Assembly: GCF_046299575.1 (NCBI RefSeq)
Contig: NZ_JBKBHX010000001.1
Coordinates: forward strand, 372,001 to 436,000
Length of the DNA stretch: 64,000 bases
Direction of reading: 5' to 3'
Source: Thermaurantimonas sp046299575
GTDB taxonomy: Bacteria; Bacteroidota; Bacteroidia; Flavobacteriales; Schleiferiaceae
The position numbers were made by a program, and so were the translations under genes. This document shows, piece after piece, positions 8,487-17,801 of this stretch (the first letter of the stretch is position 1; the number at the start of each line of letters is the position of its first letter). The notes under the pieces are model-generated. The model saw nothing but the letters and a program-made list of their open reading frames with translations. It was not told the origin of the DNA and did not search any database.

Positions 8487-9398
8487 TTAAATATGGCTTG
8501 GTTCCCAAATAATTCGAAAAAAAGTACTCAAATTTTGATTGGAATACGATATAGGAATTCCGGTGACAATTCCGATAAGAAAATTGTCTTTGATCTGTAG
8601 GCGCATTTGAGGCCTAAACACAGCAAAAAAATCGTTTCGCGAGGCGTATTTATTGATTTCAATACCTATAAAATTTCTTGTACCGGGCAGCATGTAATGA
8701 ATGTTTGAATTCCATTCTAAACGAGTATGTGATGGCGAAGAGTCAAATGTTCTAAATATTTGTGGCCCGGCGTAGATCAGTGAATGCCAGTTATTCCCCC
8801 ATCGTTTAGCCGCTACAAGGAAAGGATTAAATTTATTTTCAGCAAAAACGCGTCTTTTAAAAGAATTGGGAGGCGAGAGGAAGGTCTCATTTAAATATCC
8901 CAGAGCAAGTGAAGTGGAGGTCTCGGTGTTGACATAAAATGTCCATTGGGCAGCAAGTTTTAGGCTTTCGATTTGATTTTGAGGTCTTTCATTTGGGCTT
9001 GTTCCCAGATGAGGGGTAAAAAAGTTAACTGGTATTTCAATTTCCAGCCCCAAACGATCGATAACAGCCCATTCGTACTCAACAAAAAGAAGTATTTCGT
9101 CGTACTTCTTTTTATTAAAAAGTCCCAAACCCACATTCCATTCGGCCTCTCCTCTGCGGGCACCGAGGTCGCGGATCAAGTCTATAAAAAGTGGTTCAGC
9201 GTGCAATACTTTTGGCTTACCCTGAAATGATTCGTATTCGGCTATGTAGGTACTGTCGATGATGTGATCTTCAAGTTCGTCAAGATCAGGTTTTTCTTCG
9301 GTAACAACTTGTGCTGAAAGACTGCGGGCAAAAAAGATTACATAAATGATAAGCCAGTTGAGAGTTTTTATCCTTTTCATTTCGTAAAACTTCTTCAA
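8487..9398 (-). CDS. Predicted outer-membrane beta-barrel protein (HAEPL motif)
   Basis: A 303-residue protein with a signal peptide (residues 7-30, cleavage likely after SLSA). After a short acidic linker comes HAEPLFIDLIRDLGARRGEA, a motif I know from uncharacterised Bacteroidota envelope proteins. The rest alternates aromatic and polar residues in beta-strand fashion and resembles MetA-type outer-membrane proteins. It is divergent from the cbb3 oxidase operon; an imperfect -7 element (AATCTTTG, minus, 9427-9434) precedes it. An internal ATG at 9380 gives a cleaner signal peptide and could be the true start. Specific function unknown. Confidence 0.6.
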   Translation of the reverse strand: MKKFYEMKRIKTLNWLIIYVIFFARSLSAQVVTEEKPDLDELEDHIIDSTYIAEYESFQGKPKVLHAEPLFIDLIRDLGARRGEAEWNVGLGLFNKKKYDEILLFVEYEWAVIDRLGLEIEIPVNFFTPHLGTSPNERPQNQIESLKLAAQWTFYVNTETSTSLALGYLNETFLSPPNSFKRRVFAENKFNPFLVAAKRWGNNWHSLIYAGPQIFRTFDSSPSHTRLEWNSNIHYMLPGTRNFIGIEINKYASRNDFFAVFRPQMRLQIKDNFLIGIVTGIPISYSNQNLSTFFRIIWEPSHI

Positions 9399-9528
9399 TT
9401 AACGTGCCTGTACATGTGAAATTCTGCAAAGATTGATGTGTATGACAAAAATCACTTTATGAATTGAGAGCTATCATAGATGGTAAGAAGTGCGGATTTC
9501 ACTTTTGTCACCAAATCAAGAAGATTCT

Positions 9529-9717
9529 ATGGAAATTATTTACTTGTTAATTTTTATAAGCGTACTAATCGCCTCGGGTTTTCTAATCGCCTTTGTGTGG
9601 AGTGTTAACTCTGGGCAGTACGACGACGACGTAACCCCGGCCATTCGAATGCTCTTTGACAATGAAGTGAAAACATTAGAAAACGCTGATCAAGAAAACA
9701 AGAAACCCCATCAATAA
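9529..9717 (+). CDS. ccoS: cbb3-type cytochrome oxidase assembly protein CcoS
   Basis: A 62-residue protein with one membrane helix followed by FVWSVNSGQYDDDVTPAIRM, matching the CcoS family, which is needed to insert cofactors into the cbb3 oxidase. I chose ATG at 9529; an in-frame GTG at 9490 would lie upstream of a near-consensus -7 element (CACTTTTG, 9500-9507). It leads the oxidase genes, with 19 bases to ccoNO. The usual upstream partner CcoI, a copper P-type ATPase, is not here. Confidence 0.88.
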   Translation: MEIIYLLIFISVLIASGFLIAFVWSVNSGQYDDDVTPAIRMLFDNEVKTLENADQENKKPHQ

Positions 9718-9736
9718 ACCTAATACGTTCTAAACT

Positions 9737-11881
9737 ATGGAAATGGAAAAGTTCAATTACGACAACCGGACGGTCAAGGACTTTATGCTTGCCGCCATTG
9801 TATTCGGTATCATTGGAATGCTGGTAGGCCTTACAGTGGCGCTTCAACTGGTTTTTCCTGCCCTGAATTTTGACACATCCTTCCTTACATTCGGTCGCAT
9901 AAGGGCACTGCACACAAATGCAGTGATCTTTGCTTTTGTGGGAAATGCAATGTTTGCTGGTGTTTACTACTCCCTGCAACGGCTGCTTAAAACACGAATG
10001 GCCAGCGATTTTCTCAGCCGCTTTCACTTCTGGGGCTGGCAATTGATCATTTTAGCTGCTGCCATCACTCTGCCGCTTGGCTATACTTCGAGCAAGGAAT
10101 ATGCTGAGCTGGAGTGGCCAATCGACATTGCCATAGCCATCGTGTGGGTAGCTTTTGGTGTTAACATGATTTGGACTATTCTGATCCGCAGAGAACGCCA
10201 TCTTTATGTAGCGATTTGGTTCTACATCGCCACATTCGTTACTGTAGCCCTTTTACACATCTTCAATAACCTTGAAATACCCGTACATGCCCTGAAGAGC
10301 TACTCTATTTATTCAGGTGTTCAGGATGCATTGGTGCAATGGTGGTATGGTCATAATGCTGTAGCGTTTTTCCTCACCACACCAATTTTGGGTTTGATGT
10401 ACTATTTTATGCCGAAAGCGGCTAACCGCCCTGTGTATTCATACAAACTCTCAATCATTCACTTCTGGGCGCTAATCTTCATTTATATATGGGCTGGTCC
10501 GCACCACCTGCTCTACTCTGCTTTGCCCGACTGGGCTCAGTCACTAGGTACAGTATTCTCAGTGATGCTGATCGCACCTTCTTGGGGTGGTATGATCAAC
10601 GGTCTGCTCACGCTGCGCGGAGCTTGGGATAAGGTACGCGAAAGTGCGGTACTGAAGTTCTTTGTAGTAGCTGTCACAGCTTATGGTATGGCTACCTTCG
10701 AAGGCCCGATGCTCTCAACTAAAAGTGTAAATGCCATAGCTCACTTCACTGACTGGGTACCAGCTCACGTACACATCGGCGCCCTCGGTTGGAACGGCTT
10801 CCTTGCCTTCGGTATGTTCTATTGGCTTACACCACGTATATATCAGACCAAGCTCTATTCTGATAAGTTAGCCAACATTCACTTTTGGATTGGCACCATA
10901 GGTATTCTCTTCTGGGCATTGCCTATGTATATCAGCGGCTTTACTCAGAGCTTGATGTGGAAACAGTTCAACCCCGATGGCACACTTGTATACGGCAACT
11001 TCCTCGAAACAGTGACACAAATTATCCCGATGTATGCACTGCGCGCCTTTGGTGGACTTCTATATGTGACAGGTATCATAATAATGACCTATAACCTCGC
11101 CAAAACAATGCTCAAGGGTAAACTCCTGGCCGAAGAACCAGCAGAAGCTCCGGCATTGGCTGCTCAAGGGGTTCATGGTCATGAATCCTTCCACCGAGCT
11201 CTTGAGAGAAAGCCCGTTCTCTTCACTGTACTAGTTTTCATCGCAGTTCTTATTGGTGGAGTTGTAGAGATTGTACCCACATTAATGGTGGACAGCAACA
11301 TTCCAAAAATCGCTTCTGTAAAGCCCTACACACCACTGGAACTTGAAGGTCGCGATATTTACATCCGCGAAGGTTGCAACGCTTGTCACTCTCAACTGGT
11401 GCGTCCGTTCCGCAGCGAAATAGCCCGCTATGGCGAGTACTCTAAGGCCGGTGAGTATGTATATGACTTCCCGTTCTTATGGGGCAGCAAGCGCACCGGG
11501 CCCGACTTGCATCGTGTAGGTGGTAAATATCCGCACAGCTGGCACTACAACCACATGTGGGATCCTACTTCAATGAGCCCAGGCTCTATCATGCCGCGCT
11601 ATCCATGGCTCTTTACTACCGATAAAAACGACGCTACCCTCAATACGGCTTACACCCAAAAGAAAATGAAGCAATTGGCCAAGCTGGGTGTGCCCTATAC
11701 ACAAGAGCAAATTGACAATGCTCTGATAGATCTGGAAGTTCAAGCCCAAATGATTGCTGACGAGCTGAATAAAGACCCCAACATCAGCGTAAAACCAAAT
11801 GAGGAAATCATAGCGCTGATTGCATATCTGCAGCGTCTGGGCACCGACATTAAGGTTAAAAATCAAACAGCTCAAAAATAA
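9737..11881 (+). CDS. ccoNO: cbb3-type cytochrome c oxidase, fused subunits I (CcoN) and II (CcoO)
   Basis: A 714-residue fusion. The first part is the heme-copper catalytic subunit: many membrane helices, IRALHTNAVIFAFVGNAMF with a heme-ligand His, WWYGHNAVAFFLTTP, the paired His of AGPHHLLYSALPDW, and the heme-ligand His stretch VPAHVHIGALGWNG. The second part, after a membrane helix near residue 500, is a monoheme cytochrome c with CNACH at 547-551 and a Met ligand region SIMPRYPWLF. The enzyme reduces oxygen to water at low oxygen and pumps protons. Fused CcoNO is common in Bacteroidota. It is followed six bases later by ccoQ. Confidence 0.95.
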   Translation: MEMEKFNYDNRTVKDFMLAAIVFGIIGMLVGLTVALQLVFPALNFDTSFLTFGRIRALHTNAVIFAFVGNAMFAGVYYSLQRLLKTRMASDFLSRFHFWGWQLIILAAAITLPLGYTSSKEYAELEWPIDIAIAIVWVAFGVNMIWTILIRRERHLYVAIWFYIATFVTVALLHIFNNLEIPVHALKSYSIYSGVQDALVQWWYGHNAVAFFLTTPILGLMYYFMPKAANRPVYSYKLSIIHFWALIFIYIWAGPHHLLYSALPDWAQSLGTVFSVMLIAPSWGGMINGLLTLRGAWDKVRESAVLKFFVVAVTAYGMATFEGPMLSTKSVNAIAHFTDWVPAHVHIGALGWNGFLAFGMFYWLTPRIYQTKLYSDKLANIHFWIGTIGILFWALPMYISGFTQSLMWKQFNPDGTLVYGNFLETVTQIIPMYALRAFGGLLYVTGIIIMTYNLAKTMLKGKLLAEEPAEAPALAAQGVHGHESFHRALERKPVLFTVLVFIAVLIGGVVEIVPTLMVDSNIPKIASVKPYTPLELEGRDIYIREGCNACHSQLVRPFRSEIARYGEYSKAGEYVYDFPFLWGSKRTGPDLHRVGGKYPHSWHYNHMWDPTSMSPGSIMPRYPWLFTTDKNDATLNTAYTQKKMKQLAKLGVPYTQEQIDNALIDLEVQAQMIADELNKDPNISVKPNEEIIALIAYLQRLGTDIKVKNQTAQK

Positions 11882-11887
11882 GCAGCC

Positions 11888-12079
11888 ATGCTAAAGTTTG
11901 TAAAACATCATCTGGCAACCATCGATAATGTGGATATCTATCCCATCATCTCTCTGATACTGTTTGGGTTGGTTTTTATTGCCATACTGATCAAAACATT
12001 CCTGGCCGATAAGAACACGATGAAACAGCTTAGCCAGATGCCTCTGAACGATGACCCAAATTCAAACCCTCAAAACTAA
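11888..12079 (+). CDS. ccoQ: cbb3-type oxidase small subunit (CcoQ-like)
   Basis: A 63-residue protein with a single membrane helix (YPIISLILFGLVFIAILIKT) and a charged cytoplasmic tail. It sits exactly where CcoQ is expected, six bases after ccoNO and four bases before ccoP. CcoQ stabilises the oxidase. The call rests on position, size and topology more than on sequence. Confidence 0.75.
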   Translation: MLKFVKHHLATIDNVDIYPIISLILFGLVFIAILIKTFLADKNTMKQLSQMPLNDDPNSNPQN

Positions 12080-12083
12080 TCGT

Positions 12084-13025
12084 ATGAAAAAAGTATCAAC
12101 CCTCCTATTTTCTATAGCCGGTGTTGCACTGATGGCTCAAGAACAGCAGCCGGCAGCTTCTACTGGCTTCGACTGGTATGGGCTTCTGAATGATGTTTTC
12201 TTCTGGATGTTTTTCGTCACCTTCGTTCTTCTGATCGTTACGCTTGTCACTGTAAATAAGGCGTTTAATGCCATCAAAGAACTGATGATCGCTCAGAAAA
12301 AGGCTGTAGCGGCACCTGCATCACCGGCAGTGGCAGCAGAAACAGAAGAAGCTGAAGAAGTTGTAAAACCCTCTCTATACCAGCGCATTATGCAAGCGCT
12401 TACCAAAGCCAAGCCGATCGAAAAAGAGGCCGACATCATGCTCGATCACGATTATGACGGGATCAAAGAGCTTGATAACTCCTTACCGCCTTGGTGGGTA
12501 TGGGGCTTCTATATCACCATCATTTACTCTATCATTTACCTCATCCATTTCCACGTACTTGGCACTGGCCCGTCAAGTGTCGAAGAGCTTGAAAGAGAAC
12601 TTGCCTTAGCTGAGAAACAGAAGGAAGAGTACCTCAAAACCGCTGCTAACCTCATCGACGAAAACACCGTACAATACCTCACTGCTGAGGCCAATCTGGC
12701 AGCCGGTAAAAAGATCTTCGAACAAAATTGCGCTTCGTGCCATGCACCCGACGGTGGTGGATTGGTAGGTCCAAATCTTACCGACAATTACTACATCCAC
12801 GGCGGTAGCATACAAGACATTTTCAAAGTAATCAAGTACGGTGTACTCGAAAAAGGTATGCTCGCCTGGAAAGACATGCTGTCGCCCGCACAAATGCAGG
12901 ATGTAGCAAGCTATGTGAAATCGCTCAGAGGAACTACACCCGCCAATCCGAAAGAACCACAGGGAACATTATATGAAGAGGCTGAAGCTTCGACCAACGA
13001 GCAAGCTAATCAGTCAGCTCAGTAA
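12084..13025 (+). CDS. ccoP: cbb3-type oxidase subunit III (CcoP), single-heme form
   Basis: A 313-residue protein starting at ATG 12084 with a signal-like N-terminus (LLFSIAGVALMAQ). It has two membrane helices (around residues 34-52 and 145-165), the CcoP N-terminal domain motif LDHDYDGIKELDNSLPPWWV, and one cytochrome c domain with CASCH at 216-220 followed by GGGLVGPNLTD. Proteobacterial CcoP usually carries two CxxCH motifs; only one is visible here. It delivers electrons to the CcoNO core. The C-terminal tail is Glu/Ala/Gln-rich. A terminator follows. Confidence 0.9.
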   Translation: MKKVSTLLFSIAGVALMAQEQQPAASTGFDWYGLLNDVFFWMFFVTFVLLIVTLVTVNKAFNAIKELMIAQKKAVAAPASPAVAAETEEAEEVVKPSLYQRIMQALTKAKPIEKEADIMLDHDYDGIKELDNSLPPWWVWGFYITIIYSIIYLIHFHVLGTGPSSVEELERELALAEKQKEEYLKTAANLIDENTVQYLTAEANLAAGKKIFEQNCASCHAPDGGGLVGPNLTDNYYIHGGSIQDIFKVIKYGVLEKGMLAWKDMLSPAQMQDVASYVKSLRGTTPANPKEPQGTLYEEAEASTNEQANQSAQ

Positions 13026-13056
13026 CAAGTAGGTTTTTTTTCATAGCAGGTAGATG

Positions 13057-13092
13057 ACCGGCATGCAGTACACACACACATGCCGGTTCTTC
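13057..13092 (+). terminator. Intrinsic terminator of the cbb3 operon
   Basis: Stem ACCGGCATG (13057-13065) pairs with CATGCCGGT (13079-13087) around a 13-base CA-rich loop, followed by a T-rich tract. It ends the ccoS-ccoNO-ccoQ-ccoP transcript. Confidence 0.75.
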
Positions 13093-13294
13093 TTTTATTT
13101 GCCATTCAAATCACATTATCCTCCACTTTTAAAATATTCTGCCAACACAATATCAATTAATCAAACTGATTTTTCAATGCTTAAAATCGATTAAAAGAAT
13201 TTGATGTTTTGACGTTTGCTTATGGTAATCCTTATCTTAAACTTTTGAATCCAAAAAAAATTTTTATTAACGAATGGCATATTTCAACAAGTAC

Positions 13295-14944
13295 TCAATA
13301 TTCCAACCGATCAATCTCTTCCATTGCAAAAATGTACAACAAAGCACTCCACACACCTATGTAAAAAGCAACAGTCATAAACGAAGCACCGTATGACTTA
13401 AAAAATCCGAATGCAGCAATCGCAAGGAAGACCGATGGCAACTGAGCAAAGAGCATGAGAACCAGAAAAGCAAGAGGCAAAAAGAGATAGCGATCAACTA
13501 CATTCCTAATTCTCAATCGAGCATTTAATTGAAATAAAAAACCCAAAAGATAAAGGGCAATTGAAGCAATAACCGTTGTAGGAAGTAAGTCAAAATGATC
13601 ACCATATGAAATTACAACAGGGGCATAAAACAATAGGGTATATGCCCCCACTTGTAAAAGATCGAGCAGAAGGAAATAAAACAATTTACGAGGAACTGTA
13701 TCAGGGATTAAGGCAAATTGAGGGCGAGTTAAATCGCCAATGCGTACCCGCATATACCCAGCACTATACGACAAAAAAGCTAAAAACAAAAAACTTAAAA
13801 CGATGATTCCATTGAAATCTTCACGGTCAAATGGGGTAAAGTGAATTGTTACACCTATAATAATACCGAGCAAAGCGGCAAAAAAAGAGCTTGGATCTAA
13901 AACAGGGATACCAGTTTGACGATATGCCATAACCCAGTTTTTCCAAAACAGCACTACAGCCCCTTTTCCAAAATTGGTATGCTCTCTAATTTTTTTTGTG
14001 TTGATGGCCCAACTGTATTCAACCTCGTCACTCAGCTGAGCTTCACTAGATCGAAACTGCTCTGCGCGCGTTTTTAATTCGGTAGATGCAAGAATGTCTT
14101 CGTAGTATTGATTTCCAAACCTATATACGCCCAATGGCAGAGCTACTATATAAAGTGCAACTAACGCGATTGCCCACCAAACCGCTTCACCTGACATTAT
14201 ACCCATTATGCTGGCATGAAACCATCCTATAACTGGAACTAACTGAAATGAGCCATTGTTAAAAACAGCTTTTAATACATTAATAAAACCATATTGTTGA
14301 AAGTTAAGCAAAAAAGAAATAAGTACAGCTGCCAAAATAAAGTTTCGCAAGTGACGAACGTGTTTAACACGCTCCTCACCATTACCCCTTGCTACGTAAC
14401 TAAAAATTAGAAATTGTAGAGGTTTAAGGCTAAAAACAAAAAGCGTAAACGGAATAGCCACGAGAAAGACTTGTTTCGTCGAAAAAGAAATGCTCTCTGG
14501 ACTAATAAACAAAAAGAAGTAGAAAATTAAAATCAGTGATGAAAAAAAAGATGGAATCAGACTCTTTCCCAACTGATACATAAGCAGTACCCTTGGATTA
14601 AAAGGCCCCGAAAACAGAAAATGGGTATCAGCATTGACAAAAAATGAGGTGTTGCGCTTTATAGCGCGGGTTATAATGATTATATAAACAGCGGAAATAA
14701 TTAAACCTGTAAAAGCTGCAAAAAACACATGTACTTTTTCTTGTTCTTTAGCAATGATTATAGAAAATTCATCAGCTTCAGGATACACAGCTACTTCACC
14801 TGTAGTGATCGAGAAACGTCGATATACAAAAAAGGCAATAAAAGCAAGGATGAAAAGCCACCGCAAGGGTTTGCGAAGCGCCAAAAGAAAAATGTTTTTT
14901 AAGGACAAAAGATCTTTTAACAACAAGGCTCTAATTGCATGCAT
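13295..14944 (-). CDS. ABC exporter membrane subunit
   Basis: A 549-residue integral membrane protein with roughly a dozen hydrophobic segments and no ATPase motifs. NADTHFLFSGPFNPRVLLMY resembles the signature region of putative ABC-exporter permeases (the large YbxI/ABC_export-type family), in which ADxxFLFTSP is typical. It starts 14 bases inside the end of the ATPase gene, so the two are translated together and probably form one exporter. Substrate is not apparent. Codon use and composition are similar to the neighbours. Confidence 0.72.
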   Translation of the reverse strand: MHAIRALLLKDLLSLKNIFLLALRKPLRWLFILAFIAFFVYRRFSITTGEVAVYPEADEFSIIIAKEQEKVHVFFAAFTGLIISAVYIIIITRAIKRNTSFFVNADTHFLFSGPFNPRVLLMYQLGKSLIPSFFSSLILIFYFFLFISPESISFSTKQVFLVAIPFTLFVFSLKPLQFLIFSYVARGNGEERVKHVRHLRNFILAAVLISFLLNFQQYGFINVLKAVFNNGSFQLVPVIGWFHASIMGIMSGEAVWWAIALVALYIVALPLGVYRFGNQYYEDILASTELKTRAEQFRSSEAQLSDEVEYSWAINTKKIREHTNFGKGAVVLFWKNWVMAYRQTGIPVLDPSSFFAALLGIIIGVTIHFTPFDREDFNGIIVLSFLFLAFLSYSAGYMRVRIGDLTRPQFALIPDTVPRKLFYFLLLDLLQVGAYTLLFYAPVVISYGDHFDLLPTTVIASIALYLLGFLFQLNARLRIRNVVDRYLFLPLAFLVLMLFAQLPSVFLAIAAFGFFKSYGASFMTVAFYIGVWSALLYIFAMEEIDRLEY

Positions 14945-15665
14945 CGTCAGCTGACTTTTGAGTAAGATTGAAAAAAATATCTTCTAAGGTTTGAACCTCA
15001 TCACCAAATTGCTTGCGCAAAGCCAGTGGAGAATGGTTCCAAATCAACTTACCAGCACGCATAATGAGAAGTCGATCTGCAAATCGCTCCACGGTATCAA
15101 GTATATGGGTAGAAATCAATAAAGTTTTGCCTTTTGCCTTTTCTTCCTCGATCAAAATTTTTACCTCGCGGATGGCTTTCGGATCAAGACCCATAAGGGG
15201 TTCATCGAGCATGATAAAATCCGGATCGTGCAAGAAGGCCGCACATATGCTCACCTTTTGCCGCATGCCTTTAGAGAGTTCTCGGCCGAGCTTATTACGA
15301 TGTTCTGTCATTTCAAAGCGATCAAAAAGTTCTTCGGCACGCGATTTCCAATAGCGTAAACCATAAGCCTGAGCCACAAACTGCATATGTTCCCAGGCAG
15401 TGAGTAGCGGATATGGCTCGGGCATCTCTGGAACATAAGCCATTCGGCGCTTCGCCTCAATTGATGTATGAGGGTGGCCTGCGATCTTTATTTGACCAGA
15501 ATCGAGCCTTAAAAGGCCGGCAATACACTTAATCGTAGTGCTCTTACCAGCGCCATTTGGGCCAATTAGCCCGGCAGTCTGCCCTGCTTCAAGCGTAAAC
15601 GTGAGTTCTTTTATTGCAAATTCTCCTTTTTTAAAAGATTTAGTGACGTTAGTAAGTTCAATCAT
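14931..15665 (-). CDS. ABC transporter ATP-binding protein
   Basis: A 244-residue ATPase with Walker A GPNGAGKST, a Q-loop region around YVPEMPEPYP, the signature LSKGMRQKVSICAAF, Walker B FIMLDEPLMGLDP and the H-loop LLISTHILDTVE. It energises the adjacent permease. I chose ATG at 15665 because an exact -7 promoter element (TAGATTTG, minus, 15687-15694) puts the transcript start below an alternative upstream start at 15689. The short form begins MIELTNVTKSF, the normal N-terminus for this family. Confidence 0.9.
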   Translation of the reverse strand: MIELTNVTKSFKKGEFAIKELTFTLEAGQTAGLIGPNGAGKSTTIKCIAGLLRLDSGQIKIAGHPHTSIEAKRRMAYVPEMPEPYPLLTAWEHMQFVAQAYGLRYWKSRAEELFDRFEMTEHRNKLGRELSKGMRQKVSICAAFLHDPDFIMLDEPLMGLDPKAIREVKILIEEEKAKGKTLLISTHILDTVERFADRLLIMRAGKLIWNHSPLALRKQFGDEVQTLEDIFFNLTQKSADDACN

Positions 15666-15686
15666 TTGACGGCTCAACAATGGTGA

Positions 15687-15694
15687 CAAATCTA
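15687..15694 (-). promoter_or_regulatory. -7 promoter element TAGATTTG
   Basis: Exact match to the Bacteroidota TAnnTTTG -7 motif, 22 bases before the ABC ATPase start. No clear -33 element at standard spacing. Confidence 0.55.
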
Positions 15695-15856
15695 CCTATC
15701 ATTCAATCAGATATTTAATCATGATAAAAAAAGTAAGATATTTATCCTTCGTGGAAAAAATGAATTGTTCGAGGCAATTTTTGTAACTGTTTGAAAGTGT
15801 AACTTAAATCACAATCTTATTTAATAAAATCTTTGTGTTACAAATAATCACAACTC

Positions 15857-17078
15857 ATGAGAACAACTTCAACCTCTTTAGCATTTGTTGTTACAATTCT
15901 TGCTTTTAATCTAAAAGCTCAACTGACCTGTCAATTTGCTGTTCAATCCGTGACACCCGTACCTGGTAACCCGCTTGAGTAAACAATTAATTTTACTCTG
16001 ACCACCAATCAACCCCACAACGGATCGATCACTATAATGGCAGTGAACCCCAACGGCGGAAACATTACTTCATCACCACTTGCCACACCCATAAACGTAG
16101 GAGCGGGCACACATCAGCAGTCCATTAAAGTAGTGGCTACCTCACCCATTCCAGTCAACACCCCGATAAGCACCTCTTTTTCTGTAGGCGCCAGAGGATG
16201 TGCCAGTACGCTGTCTGTATCTTTCCCACAACCAATACCGGAGTGCTTCCGTCTGCGTACCAATGCCATGACATGCCAGCCCGGCGCAAAGCTTCGCATG
16301 TCACACTCTCTTGACGGAATTAGTGGAAATAGCGTAAACGGTACTTTAGTGATTACCGCTACCGGAGCCACCTTTTCAGCCCCCTCAGCAGGTGGCACAC
16401 TCAACAATCCTAACCAACTCACATTTTCAGTCGGCAATCCGGCCGGAGGCACTTTTAACTTCGAATATGACCTTCAGCACAATCCAGCGAGTGGCACTCC
16501 ACAACTAACCTTTGAATTCAAATCAGCCAATGGACAAACCCTGTGCGCAAGCCGTCAAGACATTAGACCCTACCCTTCGCTCTGCGGCAGCAGCAATCGA
16601 TGCAATAAAGTGAACATTACCTTCTCAAACCCCGCCATTCCACAAGTTCCCGGTTTTGTGCTCTCAGGCATTGCTACTACAACTCCACTTAGTGAAACAT
16701 TTTTTACTCAACTTACCATTTCTCTTGTAAATTTTGAAAGAAGAACTGAATGTCCCAATACCAATCCCACACCCTGGCAAAGCCTAATGCAAAATCCGCC
16801 GGTAATTCAACCTGCAGGTCTGACCAATGCCTGCGTAGAAGTCTCGAATTCGGCTAGTGTCGTGAATACTCCTATAGCCAATTCAATTCAATATACCACC
16901 CAATAGTCCGAAACAGCAGGCCAACAGCAGTGTTGAACATTATTTGCAGTTCAGGGGTGTGCCTGAGAAGCAATCCGGCACCTGTCAGGAGCGACTTCGT
17001 ATTACGCTGCGCTACTACATGCGTAACAACAAGAGCTGTGAAGTAGAAATGTATCGGATAGCAGAGGTAGTAAGGTGA
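15857..17078 (+). pseudogene. Broken gene for a secreted, Cys-containing surface protein
   Basis: ATG at 15857 opens a signal peptide (MRTTSTSLAFVVTILAFNLK, cleavage near KAQ). Codon 42 is TAA (15980-15982), but the same frame stays open for a further 307 codons to 16906 and reads as a Thr/Ser/Pro/Asn-rich beta-type protein with repeated Cys. Just before that stop, the +1 frame takes over and runs to TGA at 17078, encoding a plausible tail with QFRGVPEKQSGTC and LRITLRYYMRNNKSCEVEM. So one nonsense change plus one frameshift near 16890 interrupt what was a protein of about 405 residues. I do not recognise the family; it resembles extracellular Bacteroidota proteins with Ig-like strands. Sequencing error at either site remains possible. 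Confidence 0.7.
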
Positions 17079-17166
17079 TAACTTGTATAAAAACGCTTTA
17101 AAAACAAGTAATTATCAACAAATCAAAACAAAATTTAAAATCGGGTTGAAAAATTTATTTGCCCCC

Positions 17167-17198
17167 TTGTACAAACAAAGAAGGCATGTATATCTTTG
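17167..17198 (+). promoter_or_regulatory. Promoter of tRNA-Gly (TTG, 21-base spacer, TATCTTTG)
   Basis: TTG at 17167-17169 and TATCTTTG at 17191-17198 match the Bacteroidota -33/-7 promoter with a 21-base spacer. The mature tRNA starts 11 bases after the -7 element. Confidence 0.7.
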
Positions 17199-17208
17199 CG
17201 GCCCGAAT

Positions 17209-17281
<73 letters not shown>

Positions 17282-17290
17282 CTGAGTTTT

Positions 17291-17314
17291 CCCTCCGGTA
17301 ATCGGAGGGTTTTT
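17291..17314 (+). terminator. Intrinsic terminator between the two tRNA genes
   Basis: Perfect 7-bp stem CCCTCCG (17291-17297)/CGGAGGG (17303-17309), loop GTAAT, then five T. It should end or reduce transcription from the tRNA-Gly promoter before tRNA-Leu and rnpA. Confidence 0.8.
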
Positions 17315-17320
17315 CATTTA

Positions 17321-17406
17321 GCCCGGGTGGTGGAATCGGTAGACACGCAGGACTTAAAATCCTGTCCGCAGAAATGTGGGTGCGGGTTCAAGTCCCGCCC
17401 CGGGTA
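17321..17406 (+). tRNA. tRNA-Leu (anticodon TAA)
   Basis: An 86-base class II tRNA with a long variable arm. Acceptor GCCCGGG pairs with CCCGGGT (one G-T pair) and the discriminator is A. The anticodon arm is CAGGA/TCCTG around CTTAAAA; the T-arm is GCGGG/CCCGC with TTCAAGT. Anticodon TAA reads UUR leucine codons. No CCA is encoded. It lies 26 bases upstream of the rnpA start I prefer. Confidence 0.95.
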
Positions 17407-17432
17407 CTTTGGTAGATCCTACATACAACTCC

Positions 17433-17801
17433 GTGGCCGATTTTAGGCTTCCCAAATCTGAAATTCTCAAAAAAAAAGCGGTTTTTGATTCGCTTTTTAC
17501 AAACGGCAAGTCTGTAGTTTTCTTTCCAATTAAAATTCTTTGGACTGAAAATCAATCGTTTGGTGTAGCTTTTATTGCCCCTCGAAAAGCTTTCAAAAAA
17601 GCTCATGACCGCAACCGCATCAAGCGACTTTTGCGCGAGGGCTATCGCTTACACAAAAATCTCTTGAACTTGCACAATAAGAATATTGCTGTGTTGTTTA
17701 TTTACATTGGAAAAAAATTGCCTCGTTGGTCTGAAATAGACCAGGCTTTTAAAAAAATAGTTCAAGAATTACCTTCAAAAATCGAAGAAACACAGATATG
17801 A
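17433..17801 (+). CDS. rnpA: Ribonuclease P protein component
   Basis: A 122-residue basic protein. The family signature KKAHDRNRIKRLLREGYRLH (RNR motif) and the N-terminal FRLPKSEILKKKAVFDSLF are clear. It is the protein cofactor of RNase P, which removes 5' leaders from tRNA precursors. No ATG is available in the right place; GTG at 17433 gives the usual short N-terminus, and TTG at 17409 is an alternative just past the tRNA-Leu end. The gene therefore directly follows a tRNA that its product helps process. The stop overlaps the protease start by four bases. Confidence 0.9.
   Translation: MADFRLPKSEILKKKAVFDSLFTNGKSVVFFPIKILWTENQSFGVAFIAPRKAFKKAHDRNRIKRLLREGYRLHKNLLNLHNKNIAVLFIYIGKKLPRWSEIDQAFKKIVQELPSKIEETQI

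Noticed and set aside
9433..9448. TTGAT...GACAA sequence upstream of ccoS, thought to be an FNR/CRP-type site
   Set aside because: The half-site spacing is wrong for FNR (TTGAT-N4-ATCAA) and does not fit CRP. Not enough to call a regulator site for the oxidase operon.
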